A stretch of DNA of 64,000 nt from Paenibacillus sp. UNC499MF (GCF_900107975.1 NZ_FNVF01000001.1:191756-255755); one strand, 5' to 3'; numbered from the stretch's first letter, positions 37,315 to 46,890 are shown. Numbers and translations: made by a program. The notes: generated from the letters alone by a model not told the origin.

Positions 37315-38466
37315 ATGAATACACGTTATACCGCCCCCGAGGCGGTTTATATCCATATTCCTTTTTGCACGAACAAATGCTTTTACTGCGATTTCAATTC
37401 CTATGTCCTTAAAGGACAGCCCGTCATGGACTATCTGGATGCTCTCGAGCGTGAGATGGAACGTACGGTGCAGGCGCAGCCGCCGGGCAAGATCGCGACG
37501 ATTTTCGTGGGCGGGGGCACGCCGACGGTGCTGCTGCCCGATCAGATGGCGCATTTTCTGAAACTGGTGAAAACTTATTTCCCGGATCAGCACGAGAATC
37601 TTGAATTTTCAATGGAAGCCAACCCCGGAACGACGGACCTCGAAAAGCTGGCGGCGATGAAAGAAGGCGGCGTCAACCGGATTTCGTTCGGCGTCCAGTC
37701 GTTCGACAACGGCCTGCTGGAGACGATCGGCCGTATTCATAACACGGACGACGTTTACCGGAGCCTGGAAAATGCGGCGAAGGTGGGCTTCAGCAACATG
37801 TCGATCGACCTGATGTTCGGGCTGCCCAACCAGACGCCGGAGATTATGGAGAAAACGCTGAACGAAGCGCTTGCTCTCGATCTCAAGCATTATTCGATTT
37901 ACAGCCTGAAGGTGGAAGAGAATACTCTCTTCCATACGATGTATCACAAAAACCAGCTTCCGCTCCCGAGCGAGGACGACGAGCTGGATATGTATCTGCT
38001 CATTATGCGCCGGTTGAAGGAAGCGGGCTACGCCCAGTACGAAATCAGCAATTTCGCGCGTCCGGGTTACGAAAGCCGGCATAACACGACGTACTGGCGC
38101 AACCGGCCTTATTACGGTCTTGGCGCGGGGGCTCACGGCTACGCCGAAGAACATCGTCACGTCAATGTCAAAGGGGTACAGCCGTATATTGACCGGACAA
38201 AGGAAGGCCTTCCGCATCTGGAAAGATTCCCTGTCACGCAGCAGGAGGCGATGGAGGACTTTATGATGGTCGGCCTGCGCCTCCTGGAAGGAATCAGCGG
38301 AGACGATTTTGCCGCTCAATTCGGCGTTCCGGTGGAAGAGAAGTTCGGCGGGATTCTGGACAGCCTGATTAAACGCGGGCTGCTCGAACGCGCCGGAAAC
38401 AAGATCCGTTTGTCGGAGCAGGGCATTTTGTTCGGCAACGACGTGTTCGCTTCGTTCCTCGAATAG
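37315..38466 (+). CDS. hemW: Radical SAM heme chaperone HemW
   Basis: 383 residues; ATG after GGAAAGGAACTACCC. The radical SAM cluster motif is IPFCTNKCFYCDFNSY (CxxxCxxC). Further family stretches are FVGGGTPTVL, SMEANPGTTD, RISFGVQSFDNGLLETIGRI and SIDLMFGLPNQT. It lacks the extra substrate residues of true HemN, and in Firmicutes HemW inserts heme into proteins rather than oxidising coproporphyrinogen. It follows lepA as in B. subtilis. Confidence 0.95.
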   Translation: MNTRYTAPEAVYIHIPFCTNKCFYCDFNSYVLKGQPVMDYLDALEREMERTVQAQPPGKIATIFVGGGTPTVLLPDQMAHFLKLVKTYFPDQHENLEFSMEANPGTTDLEKLAAMKEGGVNRISFGVQSFDNGLLETIGRIHNTDDVYRSLENAAKVGFSNMSIDLMFGLPNQTPEIMEKTLNEALALDLKHYSIYSLKVEENTLFHTMYHKNQLPLPSEDDELDMYLLIMRRLKEAGYAQYEISNFARPGYESRHNTTYWRNRPYYGLGAGAHGYAEEHRHVNVKGVQPYIDRTKEGLPHLERFPVTQQEAMEDFMMVGLRLLEGISGDDFAAQFGVPVEEKFGGILDSLIKRGLLERAGNKIRLSEQGILFGNDVFASFLE

Positions 38467-38601
38467 CGGCAGGCGCGAGGAGTCGGACCGGATATGCCAC
38501 CGCTACCTTCCAATGTGGAGCACGGAGACTACCTTGACCGAGGGCGTCCCGGGCAGGAGAACACCCGTCATTGAGGCTTCAAGCCCCATTCAAAATTTTA
38601 C

Positions 38602-38697
38602 AAAAAGCCACTTGTGCGATTATGCACGCTGATGTATATTTATTCAATATACGATTGCGTGTAAAAATCGCACAAAACGGCTTTTTTGTTTTTTTTC
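38602..38697 (+). terminator. Long composite hairpin with T-rich tail after hemW
   Basis: Nested arms from outside in: AAAAGCC (38603-38609) with GGCTTTT (38679-38685), TTGTGCGAT (38612-38620) with ATCGCACAA (38667-38675), CACGC (38625-38629) with GCGTG (38657-38661), GTATAT (38634-38639) with ATATAC (38647-38652). A long T tract follows. It can end hemW transcripts, and the ATTTATTCA at the tip resembles half of an arginine-repressor box, which would suit the next gene (inference). Confidence 0.7.
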
Positions 38698-38740
38698 GGA
38701 TTTATCATACATTTTCAGCAGGCGAATGGTGGGATGCGAG

Positions 38741-39202
38741 ATGACAGTGGCTTGCCGCAGAGCAACGGAAGACGATATAGAAGAACTCGTACATATTATA
38801 CAAGGATATGCACGCCAGGGGATTATGCTTCCCCGGGACCGCGAGATGGTCCGGCGGCATTTGGATACCTTTGTCGTGGCGGTGGACGAAGACGCGCTGA
38901 TCGGCTGCGGGTCGCTCACGAGACTGGGGGAGAATCTGGTGGAAATCCGCTCGCTGGGCGTTTCCGAGGATTACAAAGGCCAGGGAGTCGGAACCAGACT
39001 GGTGGATTTCCTGCTGGAGGAGGCGCGCCGTCTGAATATTACGAAGGTGATGGCCCTCACATACGAAGTAAAATTTTTTCAGAAAAACGGCTTCAGAATT
39101 GTGCCGAAACATATCTTTCCGGAAAAAGTGTGGACGGACTGCATCCACTGCAAAAAACAGTACTGCTGCGACGAGATTGCGGTACTCCGGGAGTTGGATT
39201 GA
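38741..39202 (+). CDS. argA: Short GNAT N-acetyltransferase, probable N-acetylglutamate synthase
   Basis: 153 residues from ATG 38741; an ATG at 38726 would add five. A single GNAT domain: CRRATEDDIEEL at the start, VEIRSLGVSEDYKGQGVGTR (acetyl-CoA loop), VMALTYEVKFFQKNGF. The end VWTDCIHCKKQYCCDEIAVL matches the KVWxDCxxC...CDE signature of one-domain N-acetylglutamate synthases that lack the kinase-like domain of E. coli ArgA. It would start arginine synthesis. There are no other arg genes here, so the role is inferred. Confidence 0.72.
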   Translation: MTVACRRATEDDIEELVHIIQGYARQGIMLPRDREMVRRHLDTFVVAVDEDALIGCGSLTRLGENLVEIRSLGVSEDYKGQGVGTRLVDFLLEEARRLNITKVMALTYEVKFFQKNGFRIVPKHIFPEKVWTDCIHCKKQYCCDEIAVLRELD

Positions 39203-39204
39203 AC

Positions 39205-39236
39205 TTGACAACAGGCCGAAAGGTCTGTTATTTTTG
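39205..39236 (+). promoter_or_regulatory. hrcA promoter overlapping the upstream gene's terminator
   Basis: TTGACA (39205-39210), 18-base spacer, TATTTT (39229-39234). The spacer holds ACAGGCC-GAAA-GGTCTGT (39211-39228), a 7-bp stem with one G-T pair that is followed by TTATTTTTG and would also end the upstream transcript. Confidence 0.65.
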
Positions 39237-39245
39237 TAATAGGAA

Positions 39246-39272
39246 TTAGCACTCGTTAAGGTTGAGTGCTAA
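39246..39272 (+). promoter_or_regulatory. CIRCE operator (HrcA-binding site)
   Basis: TTAGCACTC (39246-39254), nine bases, GAGTGCTAA (39264-39272): a perfect match to the CIRCE consensus, lying just after the hrcA promoter. HrcA would repress the whole operon here. Confidence 0.98.
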
Positions 39273-39338
39273 CGAAGCGGATTGTGCACGAGCGGCGCAT
39301 TCATGCGGCGGTTACCTGTATGTAAAGGAGGAGTTAGT

Positions 39339-40364
39339 ATGTTGACGGAGCGTCAGCGGATGATTTTGAATGCCATTGTAGATGATTATATTCGTTCCGC
39401 GGAGCCGATCGGTTCCAGAAGCATTTCCAAACGGGGCGATGTCGGGTTCAGCCCGGCCACGATCCGCAACGAAATGTCGGATCTCGAAGAATTGGGCTTT
39501 CTGGAGCAGCCGCACACGTCAGCAGGCCGTATTCCTTCTCATAAAGGGTACCGTTATTATGTAGATCACCTGGTGCGGCACGGTACGCTGGATGCTCACG
39601 AGCTGGAGACAGTCAAACTGTTCTTCGCGGAGAAAGTCCAGGAGATGGAAGAGGTCATTCAGCACACGGCGAATATGCTGTCGGGTCTGACCAATTACAC
39701 TTCGATTGTACTCGGGCCTGAGGTTTTTACCAATACGCTGAAGCACCTGCAGATTATTCCGCTGAACGACAAGACCGCCGTTGCGATTATCGTGACGAAT
39801 ACGGGACATGTCGAGAATAAAACCGTTGCGATCCCGCCGGGATTGCCGATGAACGAAATCGAGAAGGTCGTCAACCTGCTGAACGCACGCCTTCAGGGTG
39901 TGCCGCTGCTGCAGTTCAAGTCGAAGCTCTATACGGAAGTGGCCGGTGAGCTGAATAAGTACGCCGAGGGCTACCACGAGCTTTTCACCATGGTCGAAAG
40001 TGTGCTTGAGAATGACGAGAAAGACCGCATTTTCCTGGGCGGCACGACCAATATGCTGACACAGCCCGAATTTAAAGATGTGGATAAAGTTAAAAATATT
40101 TTGGATCTGCTGGAGCAAACTCCGGTTTTATTCAAATTGGTGACTTCGTCGCCCACAGGTCTCCAAATCAAGATAGGTTCGGAGAACAGTCTGGCCGCCA
40201 TGAACGATTGCAGCCTGATTACGGCGACCTATTCGTATGACGATCAGCCGCTTGGAACGATCGGTATACTCGGACCCACGCGGATGGAATATGCCAAAGT
40301 GATCCGGCTTCTCGAGCACTTGTCCGCCAATATGGAAGTTCTTCTGTCCAGGTGGTACAAATAA
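39339..40364 (+). CDS. hrcA: Heat-inducible transcription repressor HrcA
   Basis: 341 residues from ATG 39339, after AAAGGAGGAG. The N-terminal winged helix shows MLTERQRMILNAIVDDYIRS, then SRSISKR, FSPATIRNEMSDLEELGFLE and the stretch HTSAGRIPSHKGYRYYVD. The C-terminal GAF-like domain includes LKHLQIIPLNDKTAVAIIVT. It binds CIRCE with help from GroEL. It is the first gene of the operon with grpE, dnaK and dnaJ. Confidence 0.97.
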   Translation: MLTERQRMILNAIVDDYIRSAEPIGSRSISKRGDVGFSPATIRNEMSDLEELGFLEQPHTSAGRIPSHKGYRYYVDHLVRHGTLDAHELETVKLFFAEKVQEMEEVIQHTANMLSGLTNYTSIVLGPEVFTNTLKHLQIIPLNDKTAVAIIVTNTGHVENKTVAIPPGLPMNEIEKVVNLLNARLQGVPLLQFKSKLYTEVAGELNKYAEGYHELFTMVESVLENDEKDRIFLGGTTNMLTQPEFKDVDKVKNILDLLEQTPVLFKLVTSSPTGLQIKIGSENSLAAMNDCSLITATYSYDDQPLGTIGILGPTRMEYAKVIRLLEHLSANMEVLLSRWYK

Positions 40365-40481
40365 CAAGATAGGCTTACAATGAGAGTTTGCACGAAGTTT
40401 AAGCGGGATTAGCTGGGGCAAACTTAAACGTGGCCGGCTGACGCCGGCCCGTCCACTCTTTCAAGGAGGTGAACACGACAA

Positions 40482-41066
40482 GTGAGTACCGAAGAAACGA
40501 AGAACATCAACCCGGATACGAACACCGCGGAAGCAGAAGAAGCTACATACGACGCGGAACAAGCAGAAGCTGCCGAAGCAGCGGCTCCTGAAGCGGAAGG
40601 CGCGGCCTCCGGCGGGAATACGGAGCTGGATGAGCTGCGTAAAGCGGCAGAGGAGAGCCAGCAGCGTTTGCTGCGCGCCCAGGCCGATTTCGACAATTTC
40701 CGCCGCCGTACGCGCCAGGAGAAAGAAGAGTTTGCGAAGTACGCTTCTCTTAAGCTGATCGAACAAATGCTGCCGGTCATCGACAATTTCGACCGTGCGC
40801 TGGTTTCCAGCCGCGAGACGCAGGATTTCGAAGCTCTCACCAAAGGGATCGAAATGGTGTACAGACAGCTCGAGCAGCTGATGACCCAGGAGGGTCTGAC
40901 GCCGATCGAAGCGGTAGGCCAGCCCTTTAACCCTGAATTCCACCAGGCAATCATGCAGGTGGAATCGGATGAGCATGAAGAAGGCATCGTTGTGGAAGAA
41001 GTCCAGAAGGGCTATATGCTGAAGGATAAAGTCATCCGTCCTTCGATGGTTAAAGTCAGCATGTAA
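40482..41066 (+). CDS. grpE: Nucleotide exchange factor GrpE
   Basis: 194 residues; GTG start, with TCAAGGAGGTG about 11 bases upstream. The first 50 residues are acidic and Ala/Glu-rich. A long coiled-coil follows (ELRKAAEESQQRLLRAQADF, then DNFRRRTRQEKEEFAKYASL), and the beta domain ends in EEVQKGYMLKDKVIRPSMVK. It releases ADP from DnaK. It lies between hrcA and dnaK. Confidence 0.97.
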   Translation: MSTEETKNINPDTNTAEAEEATYDAEQAEAAEAAAPEAEGAASGGNTELDELRKAAEESQQRLLRAQADFDNFRRRTRQEKEEFAKYASLKLIEQMLPVIDNFDRALVSSRETQDFEALTKGIEMVYRQLEQLMTQEGLTPIEAVGQPFNPEFHQAIMQVESDEHEEGIVVEEVQKGYMLKDKVIRPSMVKVSM

Positions 41067-41134
41067 GCCCCAAGGGCATTCGGGCCCGGCGAATTCATAT
41101 ATACGCACCCCTAATAAGGAGGAAATAGATTATT

Positions 41135-42979
41135 ATGAGCAAAGTAATCGGTATTGACTTAGGAACCACCAACTCCTGCGTAGCCGTAATGGAAGGCGGC
41201 GAAGCCGTCGTTATCCCTAACGCCGAAGGAAACCGCACCACTCCGTCCGTAGTGGGCTTCAAGAAAGACGGGGAGCGCGTTGTGGGCGAGACGGCAAAGC
41301 GCCAGTCCATCACGAACCCGGACCGCACGATTATCTCCATCAAGCGTCACATCGGTACGAACCACAAGGAATCCATTGACGGCAAAGACTACACGCCGCA
41401 AGAGATCTCCGCGATCATTCTGCAAAAGCTGAAAGCAGACGCCGAGGCTTACCTGGGCTCCCCGGTAACTCAGGCGGTTATCACGGTTCCGGCTTACTTC
41501 AACGACAGCCAGCGTCAAGCGACCAAAGACGCCGGTAAAATCGCGGGTCTTGAAGTACTCCGTATCGTCAACGAGCCAACGGCGGCCGCACTTGCATACG
41601 GTCTGGAGAAATCCGAAGATCAGACAATCCTCGTGTATGACCTTGGCGGCGGTACGTTCGACGTATCCATCCTTGAACTCGGCGACGGCTTCTTCGAAGT
41701 TAAAGCGACAAGCGGCGACAACAAGCTGGGCGGCGACGACTTCGACCAAGTGATCATCGATCACCTGACGGCTGAATTCAAGAAAGAGCACGGAATCGAT
41801 CTGAGCAAGGACAAAGCGGCTGTGCAGCGTCTGAAAGATGCGGCCGAGAAAGCGAAGAAAGAGCTTTCCAGCGTCCTGACAACGACGGTTTCCCTGCCGT
41901 TCATCACTGTAGTTGACGGAGTGCCTCAGCACTTGGAGCTTAACCTGACCCGCGCCAAGTTCGAAGAGCTTTCCGCGAATCTGGTAGAAAGAACACTCGG
42001 CCCGACTCGCCAGGCTCTGAGCGATGCAGGCTTGTCCCCAAGCCAAATCGACAAAGTCGTACTGGTCGGCGGATCGACTCGTATCCCGGCTGTTGTCGAA
42101 GAAATCAAAAAGCTGATCGGCAAAGATCCGCACAAAGGCGTTAACCCGGATGAAGTGGTTGCTCTTGGCGCCGCCGTACAAGCGGGCGTGCTGACCGGCG
42201 ACGTTAAAGATGTGGTCCTTCTGGACGTGACTCCGCTGTCCCTCGGTATCGAAACGGCCGGCGGCGTATTCACCAAAATGATCGACCGCAATACGACGAT
42301 CCCTACAAGCAAATCCCAGGTGTACACGACTTACGCGGACAACCAGACGAGCGTGGAAATTCACGTTCTGCAAGGCGAGCGTGCGATGGCTAACGATAAC
42401 AAAACACTCGGACGCTTCATGCTGGGAGACATTCCTCCGGCGCCGCGCGGTGTTCCGCAAGTCGAAGTTACTTTCGATATCGATGCGAACGGTATCGTAA
42501 ACGTATCGGCTCTCGATAAAGGAACAGGCAAAAGCCAGAAGATCACGATCACTTCTTCCAGCGGTCTGAGCGATGAAGAAATCGATAAAATGATGAAGGA
42601 TGCGGAGGCGCACGCCGAAGAAGACCGCAACCGCAAAGAACTCGTTGAAGTCCGCAACCAGGCTGACCAGCTTGTTTACAGCACGGACAAAACGATCAAG
42701 GATCTGGGCGACAAAGTAGACCAGGCCGAGATCGACAAAGCGAACGCCGCGAAGGAAAAAGTGAAGCAGGCGCTCGAAGGCAACGACCTGGCTGCAATCA
42801 AAGCGGCTACGGAAGAGCTGACCGAAGTGGTTCAGCAGCTTTCCGTGAAGCTCTATGAGCAGGCGGCCCAGCAGCAAGGCGCGGGCGAAGCGGCGGGAGA
42901 AGCATCCGACGCCGGCAAGAAAGATAACGTAGTCGATGCGGATTACGAAGTAGTTGACGAGGACAAAGACAAGAAATAA
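41135..42979 (+). CDS. dnaK: Chaperone DnaK (Hsp70)
   Basis: 614 residues; ATG after TAAGGAGGAAATAG. The ATPase domain starts [19 protein letters not shown] and includes [20 protein letters not shown] and [20 protein letters not shown]. The substrate-binding domain follows from about residue 370 ([20 protein letters not shown]) with the helical lid after 500, and the acidic end is [14 protein letters not shown]. It folds and protects proteins with DnaJ and GrpE. Confidence 0.99.
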   Translation: MSKVIGIDLGTTNSCVAVMEGGEAVVIPNAEGNRTTPSVVGFKKDGERVVGETAKRQSITNPDRTIISIKRHIGTNHKESIDGKDYTPQEISAIILQKLKADAEAYLGSPVTQAVITVPAYFNDSQRQATKDAGKIAGLEVLRIVNEPTAAALAYGLEKSEDQTILVYDLGGGTFDVSILELGDGFFEVKATSGDNKLGGDDFDQVIIDHLTAEFKKEHGIDLSKDKAAVQRLKDAAEKAKKELSSVLTTTVSLPFITVVDGVPQHLELNLTRAKFEELSANLVERTLGPTRQALSDAGLSPSQIDKVVLVGGSTRIPAVVEEIKKLIGKDPHKGVNPDEVVALGAAVQAGVLTGDVKDVVLLDVTPLSLGIETAGGVFTKMIDRNTTIPTSKSQVYTTYADNQTSVEIHVLQGERAMANDNKTLGRFMLGDIPPAPRGVPQVEVTFDIDANGIVNVSALDKGTGKSQKITITSSSGLSDEEIDKMMKDAEAHAEEDRNRKELVEVRNQADQLVYSTDKTIKDLGDKVDQAEIDKANAAKEKVKQALEGNDLAAIKAATEELTEVVQQLSVKLYEQAAQQQGAGEAAGEASDAGKKDNVVDADYEVVDEDKDKK

Positions 42980-43015
42980 GGGAATTTCACACCGGGAATT
43001 GTCAGACACAAAGAG

Positions 43016-43050
43016 AAGTCAAAGCCGTCCGAAAACGGCTTTGACTTTCC
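43016..43050 (+). terminator. Hairpin between dnaK and dnaJ
   Basis: AAGTCAAAGCCGT (43016-43028) pairs with ACGGCTTTGACTT (43035-43047), 13 bp, with only a short T run. It probably lowers dnaJ transcription relative to dnaK or protects the 3' end of dnaK mRNA. Confidence 0.65.
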
Positions 43051-43107
43051 CTATGTTGCGACATGAGTGTCCGGTTGAGGTTGCCGCAAAGCAGCGGGGG
43101 TGGAGCG

Positions 43108-44232
43108 ATGAGTAAACGGGACTATTATGAAGTGCTGGGTGTCGGCAAAGACGCGTCCGCGGAGGATGTCAAAAAAGCGTACCGCAAACTGGCGCGCCAG
43201 TATCATCCGGATGTGAACAAGGCAGACGATGCCGAAACGAAGTTTAAAGAGGCTAAAGAAGCGTACGACGTACTCAGCGACGATCAGAAGCGCTCGACGT
43301 ACGACCGTTTCGGGCATGTCGATCCGAATCAGGGAATGGGCGGCGGAGGCATGGGCGGCGCCGATTTCGGAGGATTCGGGGATATTTTCGACATGTTCTT
43401 CGGGGGCGGAGGCGGCGGCCGCCGCAATCCGAACGCGCCTCAGCGCGGCAGCGATCTGCAGTATAACTTGCAAATCGAATTCAAGGAAGCGGTATTCGGC
43501 AAGGAGCTGGACCTGCAGATTCCGCGCACGGAAAACTGCGACAAGTGCTCGGGTTCGGGCGCCAAACCGGGAACACACCCGGAGACCTGTACTACCTGTC
43601 AAGGTTCGGGACAGCAGGAAGTGGTTCAGAATACGCCGTTCGGCCGTATCGTGAACCGACGTCCGTGCTCGACCTGTAACGGCCAAGGCAAAATTATCCG
43701 TCACAAGTGCGGAGAATGCGGCGGGTCCGGCAAGGTCAAGAAGCAGCGCAAGATACACATCAAAATCCCGGCCGGCGTAGACGACGGCGCTCAGCTCCGC
43801 GTCAGCGGAGAGGGCGAAAGCGGTACGCGCGGAGGCCCGGCGGGTGACCTGTACGTCGTTATTCACGTGAAGGCGCACGAGTATTTCGAGCGCAGAGACG
43901 ACGATATTTATCTGGATATGCCGCTGACCTTCGTGCAGGCGGCGCTCGGCGCGGAAGTGGAAGTGCCGACTCTGACGGAGAAAGTGAAGCTGAAAATTCC
44001 GGCAGGCACGGATACGGGAACGTATTTCCGTCTGCGCGGCAAAGGCGTACCGAAGCTTCGCGGCTACGGACAGGGCGACCAGCATGTGCGCGTCGTGATT
44101 GTGACGCCGAAAAACATGACCGACGAGCAGAAGGATCTGCTTCGCGAGTTCGCGAAAGTAAGCGGAGAAGATACGAAAGAGCACGAGGAGTCTTTCTTCG
44201 ACCGGATGCGCAAGGCATTCCGCGGAGACTGA
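43108..44232 (+). CDS. dnaJ: Chaperone DnaJ (Hsp40)
   Basis: 374 residues from ATG 43108, with GGGGGTGGAGCG upstream. The J domain has HPD in [20 protein letters not shown] Gly/Phe-rich stretch follows ([20 protein letters not shown]), then four zinc repeats: [32 protein letters not shown]. The C-terminal substrate domains are complete. It stimulates DnaK ATPase. Confidence 0.98.
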   Translation: MSKRDYYEVLGVGKDASAEDVKKAYRKLARQYHPDVNKADDAETKFKEAKEAYDVLSDDQKRSTYDRFGHVDPNQGMGGGGMGGADFGGFGDIFDMFFGGGGGGRRNPNAPQRGSDLQYNLQIEFKEAVFGKELDLQIPRTENCDKCSGSGAKPGTHPETCTTCQGSGQQEVVQNTPFGRIVNRRPCSTCNGQGKIIRHKCGECGGSGKVKKQRKIHIKIPAGVDDGAQLRVSGEGESGTRGGPAGDLYVVIHVKAHEYFERRDDDIYLDMPLTFVQAALGAEVEVPTLTEKVKLKIPAGTDTGTYFRLRGKGVPKLRGYGQGDQHVRVVIVTPKNMTDEQKDLLREFAKVSGEDTKEHEESFFDRMRKAFRGD

Positions 44233-44271
44233 TTCCTGTAAGATAACCGCATGGCGCATGTCTGCGGAGCG

Positions 44272-44306
44272 AGCACCTTTCCCTGGCGGAAAGGTGCTTT
44301 TTCTTT
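44272..44306 (+). terminator. Terminator of the heat-shock operon
   Basis: AGCACCTTTCC (44272-44282) pairs with GGAAAGGTGCT (44288-44298), loop CTGGC, then TTTTTCTTTT. Confidence 0.9.
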
Positions 44307-44329
44307 TGCGGATGGGTAAAATTTCGGGC

Positions 44330-44357
44330 TGGAACATCATACAATTTGCTGTATAAT
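44330..44357 (+). promoter_or_regulatory. Probable SigA promoter of the APC permease gene
   Basis: Consensus TATAAT at 44352-44357 with a weak TGGAAC at 44330-44335 (16-base spacer). Confidence 0.5.
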
Positions 44358-44435
44358 AATTCGTTGTGCCCTTACAGGGACGCTCCGGCATACAGGAGCG
44401 CGGACGGCAATTTTTAACGCAAAGGAGAGTCTTAC

Positions 44436-45779
44436 TTGAAACCCAACATGGAATTGCGGCGGACGCTGAAGCTCTGGCATATCGTGGTTATCGGCCTCGG
44501 CTATATGGCTCCCATGGCCGTGTTCGACACATACGGTATCGTCTCGGAGGAAACGGGAGGGCACGTCCCGGCCGCTTACGCGCTGACTCTGCTGGCGATC
44601 CTTTTCACGGCGTCCAGCTACGGCAAAATGGTAAAAGTATACCCGACGGCGGGCTCGGCTTACGCGTACGCACGGAACACGATTCACCCGTATGCGGGCT
44701 TTCTGGTCGGTTGGGCGGCGCTGCTGGACTACTTGTTCCTGCCCATGATCAACGCTCTGCTGACGGGCATTTATTTATCCGCGGTTTTCCCGGAAATTCC
44801 GGCCTGGATCTGGATCGTCGGGTTTGTCCTCTTTATTACGGCGCTGAACCTGCTGAAGGTGAAAATAACGGCTTCGGTCAACACGTTCCTCGTGCTTTTC
44901 CAGATCGTCGTTGTGGTCCTGTTCGCCGCACTGGCCGTAAAAGGCCTTATGAACGGGCAAGGAGTCGGAGAGGTGTTTACCGCCCAGCCTTTCTACGCTC
45001 CGGACATGTCCATCCCGGCGCTGCTCGTAGGCGCCTCGATCCTGTGCTTCGCTTTCCTCGGATTCGATGCGGTATCGACTTTGACCGAAGAGACGGTGAA
45101 CCCGGAAAAGAACACGCCGCGGGCCATCATTCTCGTCGCGATGATCGGGGGGCTCCTGTTTATGACGGCTTCCTACTTTACCCAGTCGCTGTTCCCGGAC
45201 GTTTCCGTGTTTGAGGACCCGGAAGGAGCCTCGCCGGAAATCGCCTTGTTTATCGGGGGCAAGGTGTTTCAGCTCGTGTTCCTGGCCGCGGCGCTTTCGT
45301 CCACACTGGCCTCGGGCCTCGTTTCGCTGACGAGCGTTACCCGCCTTTTGTACGCCATGGGCCGCGACAGCTATCTGCCGAAAAGGTTTTTCGGATATGT
45401 GCATCCGAAATCGGGGACGCCGGTTTATAACGTCCTGTTTATCGGCTGTATTTCGCTGATCGCGTTGAAGCTCGACCTCGTTACGGCCACTTCGTTTATT
45501 AACTTCGGGGCGCTTATCGCATTCACGTTTGTAAACCTTTCGGTCATTATTCATTATATTTTTAAAAAGAAGCAGAGAAGCTTCGGCGATTATATGCGCT
45601 ATCTCGTCGCACCGCTAATCGGAGCGGCGTTTGTGGCTTATATCTGGACGCATCTCGACCGCCACTCGATGACACTGGGTTTGATCTGGACGTCAGTCGG
45701 AGTCCTTTATTTGATCTACCTGGTCGGGGTCGCGAAAAGAGACGTGAAAAAAATCCGGATGGACGATTCCGGAAGTTAA
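44436..45779 (+). CDS. APC-family amino acid/polyamine permease
   Basis: 447 residues; TTG start with AAAGGAGAG upstream. About 12 membrane helices fill the protein. The N-terminal helix pair IVVIGLGYMAPMAVFDTYGI and VYPTAGSAYAYARNTIHPYA carry the family's substrate-binding turns; the middle ILCFAFLGFDAVSTLTEET and FLAAALSSTLASGLVSLTSV are typical of the PuuP/YkbA side of the superfamily. Substrate is not deducible, though putrescine or an amino acid is likely. It stands alone after the heat-shock operon, with its own promoter. Confidence 0.88.
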   Translation: MKPNMELRRTLKLWHIVVIGLGYMAPMAVFDTYGIVSEETGGHVPAAYALTLLAILFTASSYGKMVKVYPTAGSAYAYARNTIHPYAGFLVGWAALLDYLFLPMINALLTGIYLSAVFPEIPAWIWIVGFVLFITALNLLKVKITASVNTFLVLFQIVVVVLFAALAVKGLMNGQGVGEVFTAQPFYAPDMSIPALLVGASILCFAFLGFDAVSTLTEETVNPEKNTPRAIILVAMIGGLLFMTASYFTQSLFPDVSVFEDPEGASPEIALFIGGKVFQLVFLAAALSSTLASGLVSLTSVTRLLYAMGRDSYLPKRFFGYVHPKSGTPVYNVLFIGCISLIALKLDLVTATSFINFGALIAFTFVNLSVIIHYIFKKKQRSFGDYMRYLVAPLIGAAFVAYIWTHLDRHSMTLGLIWTSVGVLYLIYLVGVAKRDVKKIRMDDSGS

Positions 45780-46077
45780 CAGGAGTCCCGGGACAAACTC
45801 GATAGACTTACTGGCCGGGCAGCGGGTTGCGCCGTAAGTCCGCCGCCGTCTTTGCCGGTGGTAAACATGCACTCGCTCCAATCCGCGATCCCGGCCGTAT
45901 CCGGACGGATTCGGGTGCATGCGGACGAGCGGCTTGTCGCCGGCCTCCATCGCGGGGGTCAAGAACTGCGCAGGGAGCCTCACGGGGTAGTCGGACCGGA
46001 GGAGCACGCCCCCTGCTGCATAAAAAAAGCTTCTGCAAAGCATGCTAATTTTTAGCTTGCATAAGGAGGCGTATACG
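45780..46077 (+). other. GC-rich spacer, no gene seen
   Basis: About 300 bases between the permease and the small YfhD-like gene. Several short open frames overlap each other, none with a ribosome site. No clear terminator was found. AAGGAGG at 46062-46068 belongs to the next gene. Confidence 0.35.
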
Positions 46078-46251
46078 ATGAGTGAAAACCGGAACGAACA
46101 GGCAGAAATCTCCGAAGAGATCTCCCAGCTGATTCCGATCGGCAAAAACGAGGATGTGGAATTCAGTTCGGAAGCGGCCGACGCGGAGGATCTGGAAGCC
46201 CTGCAGCGCGCGAATGCCGCGGACAGCCGTCAGGAGCGGCAGGGTCCATGA
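46078..46251 (+). CDS. YfhD-like small acidic protein
   Basis: 57 residues from ATG 46078, with AAGGAGGCG upstream. The second half, EDVEFSSEAADAEDLEALQR then ANAADSRQ, resembles the conserved core of the Bacillales YfhD family (DVEFS..LAD..D.EA..RA..AD.RQ). It is hydrophilic with no membrane segment. The family's role is unknown. It overlaps the next gene by four bases, so the two are coupled. Confidence 0.65.
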   Translation: MSENRNEQAEISEEISQLIPIGKNEDVEFSSEAADAEDLEALQRANAADSRQERQGP

Positions 46252-46619
46252 GCGAGAAGAGCATACTCGCGACCTTCCGCTCCCCCGAAGAAGCCGAGGG
46301 GGCGGCAGCCAAGCTGAAAGCGCTGCGGGTGATCGATATGCAGATCGCCCGCTTCGACCGCTTTCAGGGAGAAGACGTTCAGCAGCAGATGAATCCGCTG
46401 ACCGGGGATTTCGCCAGCCTCGGCAACTTGACGCAGAGTGCCGAGTGGTATTCGCGCGACGCGGGAATTCTCGCGGCAGCGGACCCTACCGCCAGCGGAA
46501 TGAGCGACGGCGGGTCGGGGATGCCGACCGGCCGCGATATTTTGCTGACGGTCGTGGTGGACGAGAGCTCGCATCATCAGGCGATGCGTGTGATCCGCGA
46601 ATGCGGGGGCGAGATCTGA
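46248..46619 (+). CDS. Small hypothetical protein, possibly stress-related
   Basis: 123 residues, starting in the stop of the YfhD-like gene. The first part, ILATFRSPEEAEGAAAKLKA, and the last, DILLTVVVDESSHHQAMRVI, look like two halves of a ferredoxin-like beta-alpha-beta fold, joined by a Gly/Ser/Asp-rich loop. This form recalls small general-stress proteins, but I do not recognise the family. No signal peptide or membrane segment. Confidence 0.7.
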   Translation: MSEKSILATFRSPEEAEGAAAKLKALRVIDMQIARFDRFQGEDVQQQMNPLTGDFASLGNLTQSAEWYSRDAGILAAADPTASGMSDGGSGMPTGRDILLTVVVDESSHHQAMRVIRECGGEI

Positions 46620-46890
46620 CGGCCTGCCTGAGGTAACGAGCCGGACGAAGCGTTTGCCGCCCCGCATAGCGGCAGACAGCCGTGGATGCACACGGCGTAT
46701 AGCGGCAAGCCCCCCGCGCCGCGGCCGGCTGCAAGCATGCGGCCCGCCGTTTCCGGCGCGCGCGAATCTCCGGCCCGCGTTGCGGCGCTGCGCGGTGGTC
46801 GGTCCCGGCCGCAGATCGCCTCAGCCGCACGATGCCGTAAGCTGCTCGGCCCAGGCCGCCTGACGGAGGCTAAGCCCGCAATTGCAGCGC
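46620..46890 (+). other. Very GC-rich spacer, no gene seen
   Basis: About 270 bases, richer in G and C than the genes around it, with several overlapping short open frames on both strands and no ribosome site. It might be the remnant of a gene or an unrecognised RNA; nothing specific supports either. Confidence 0.35.

Noticed and set aside
41159-43009. 616-residue minus-strand frame opposite dnaK
   Set aside because: Antisense dnaK frames of this kind are a known artefact of its codon use; no ribosome site or motif.
45827-46048. Overlapping 65-76-residue frames before the YfhD-like gene
   Set aside because: Several frames on both strands are open at once because of high GC; none has a ribosome site.
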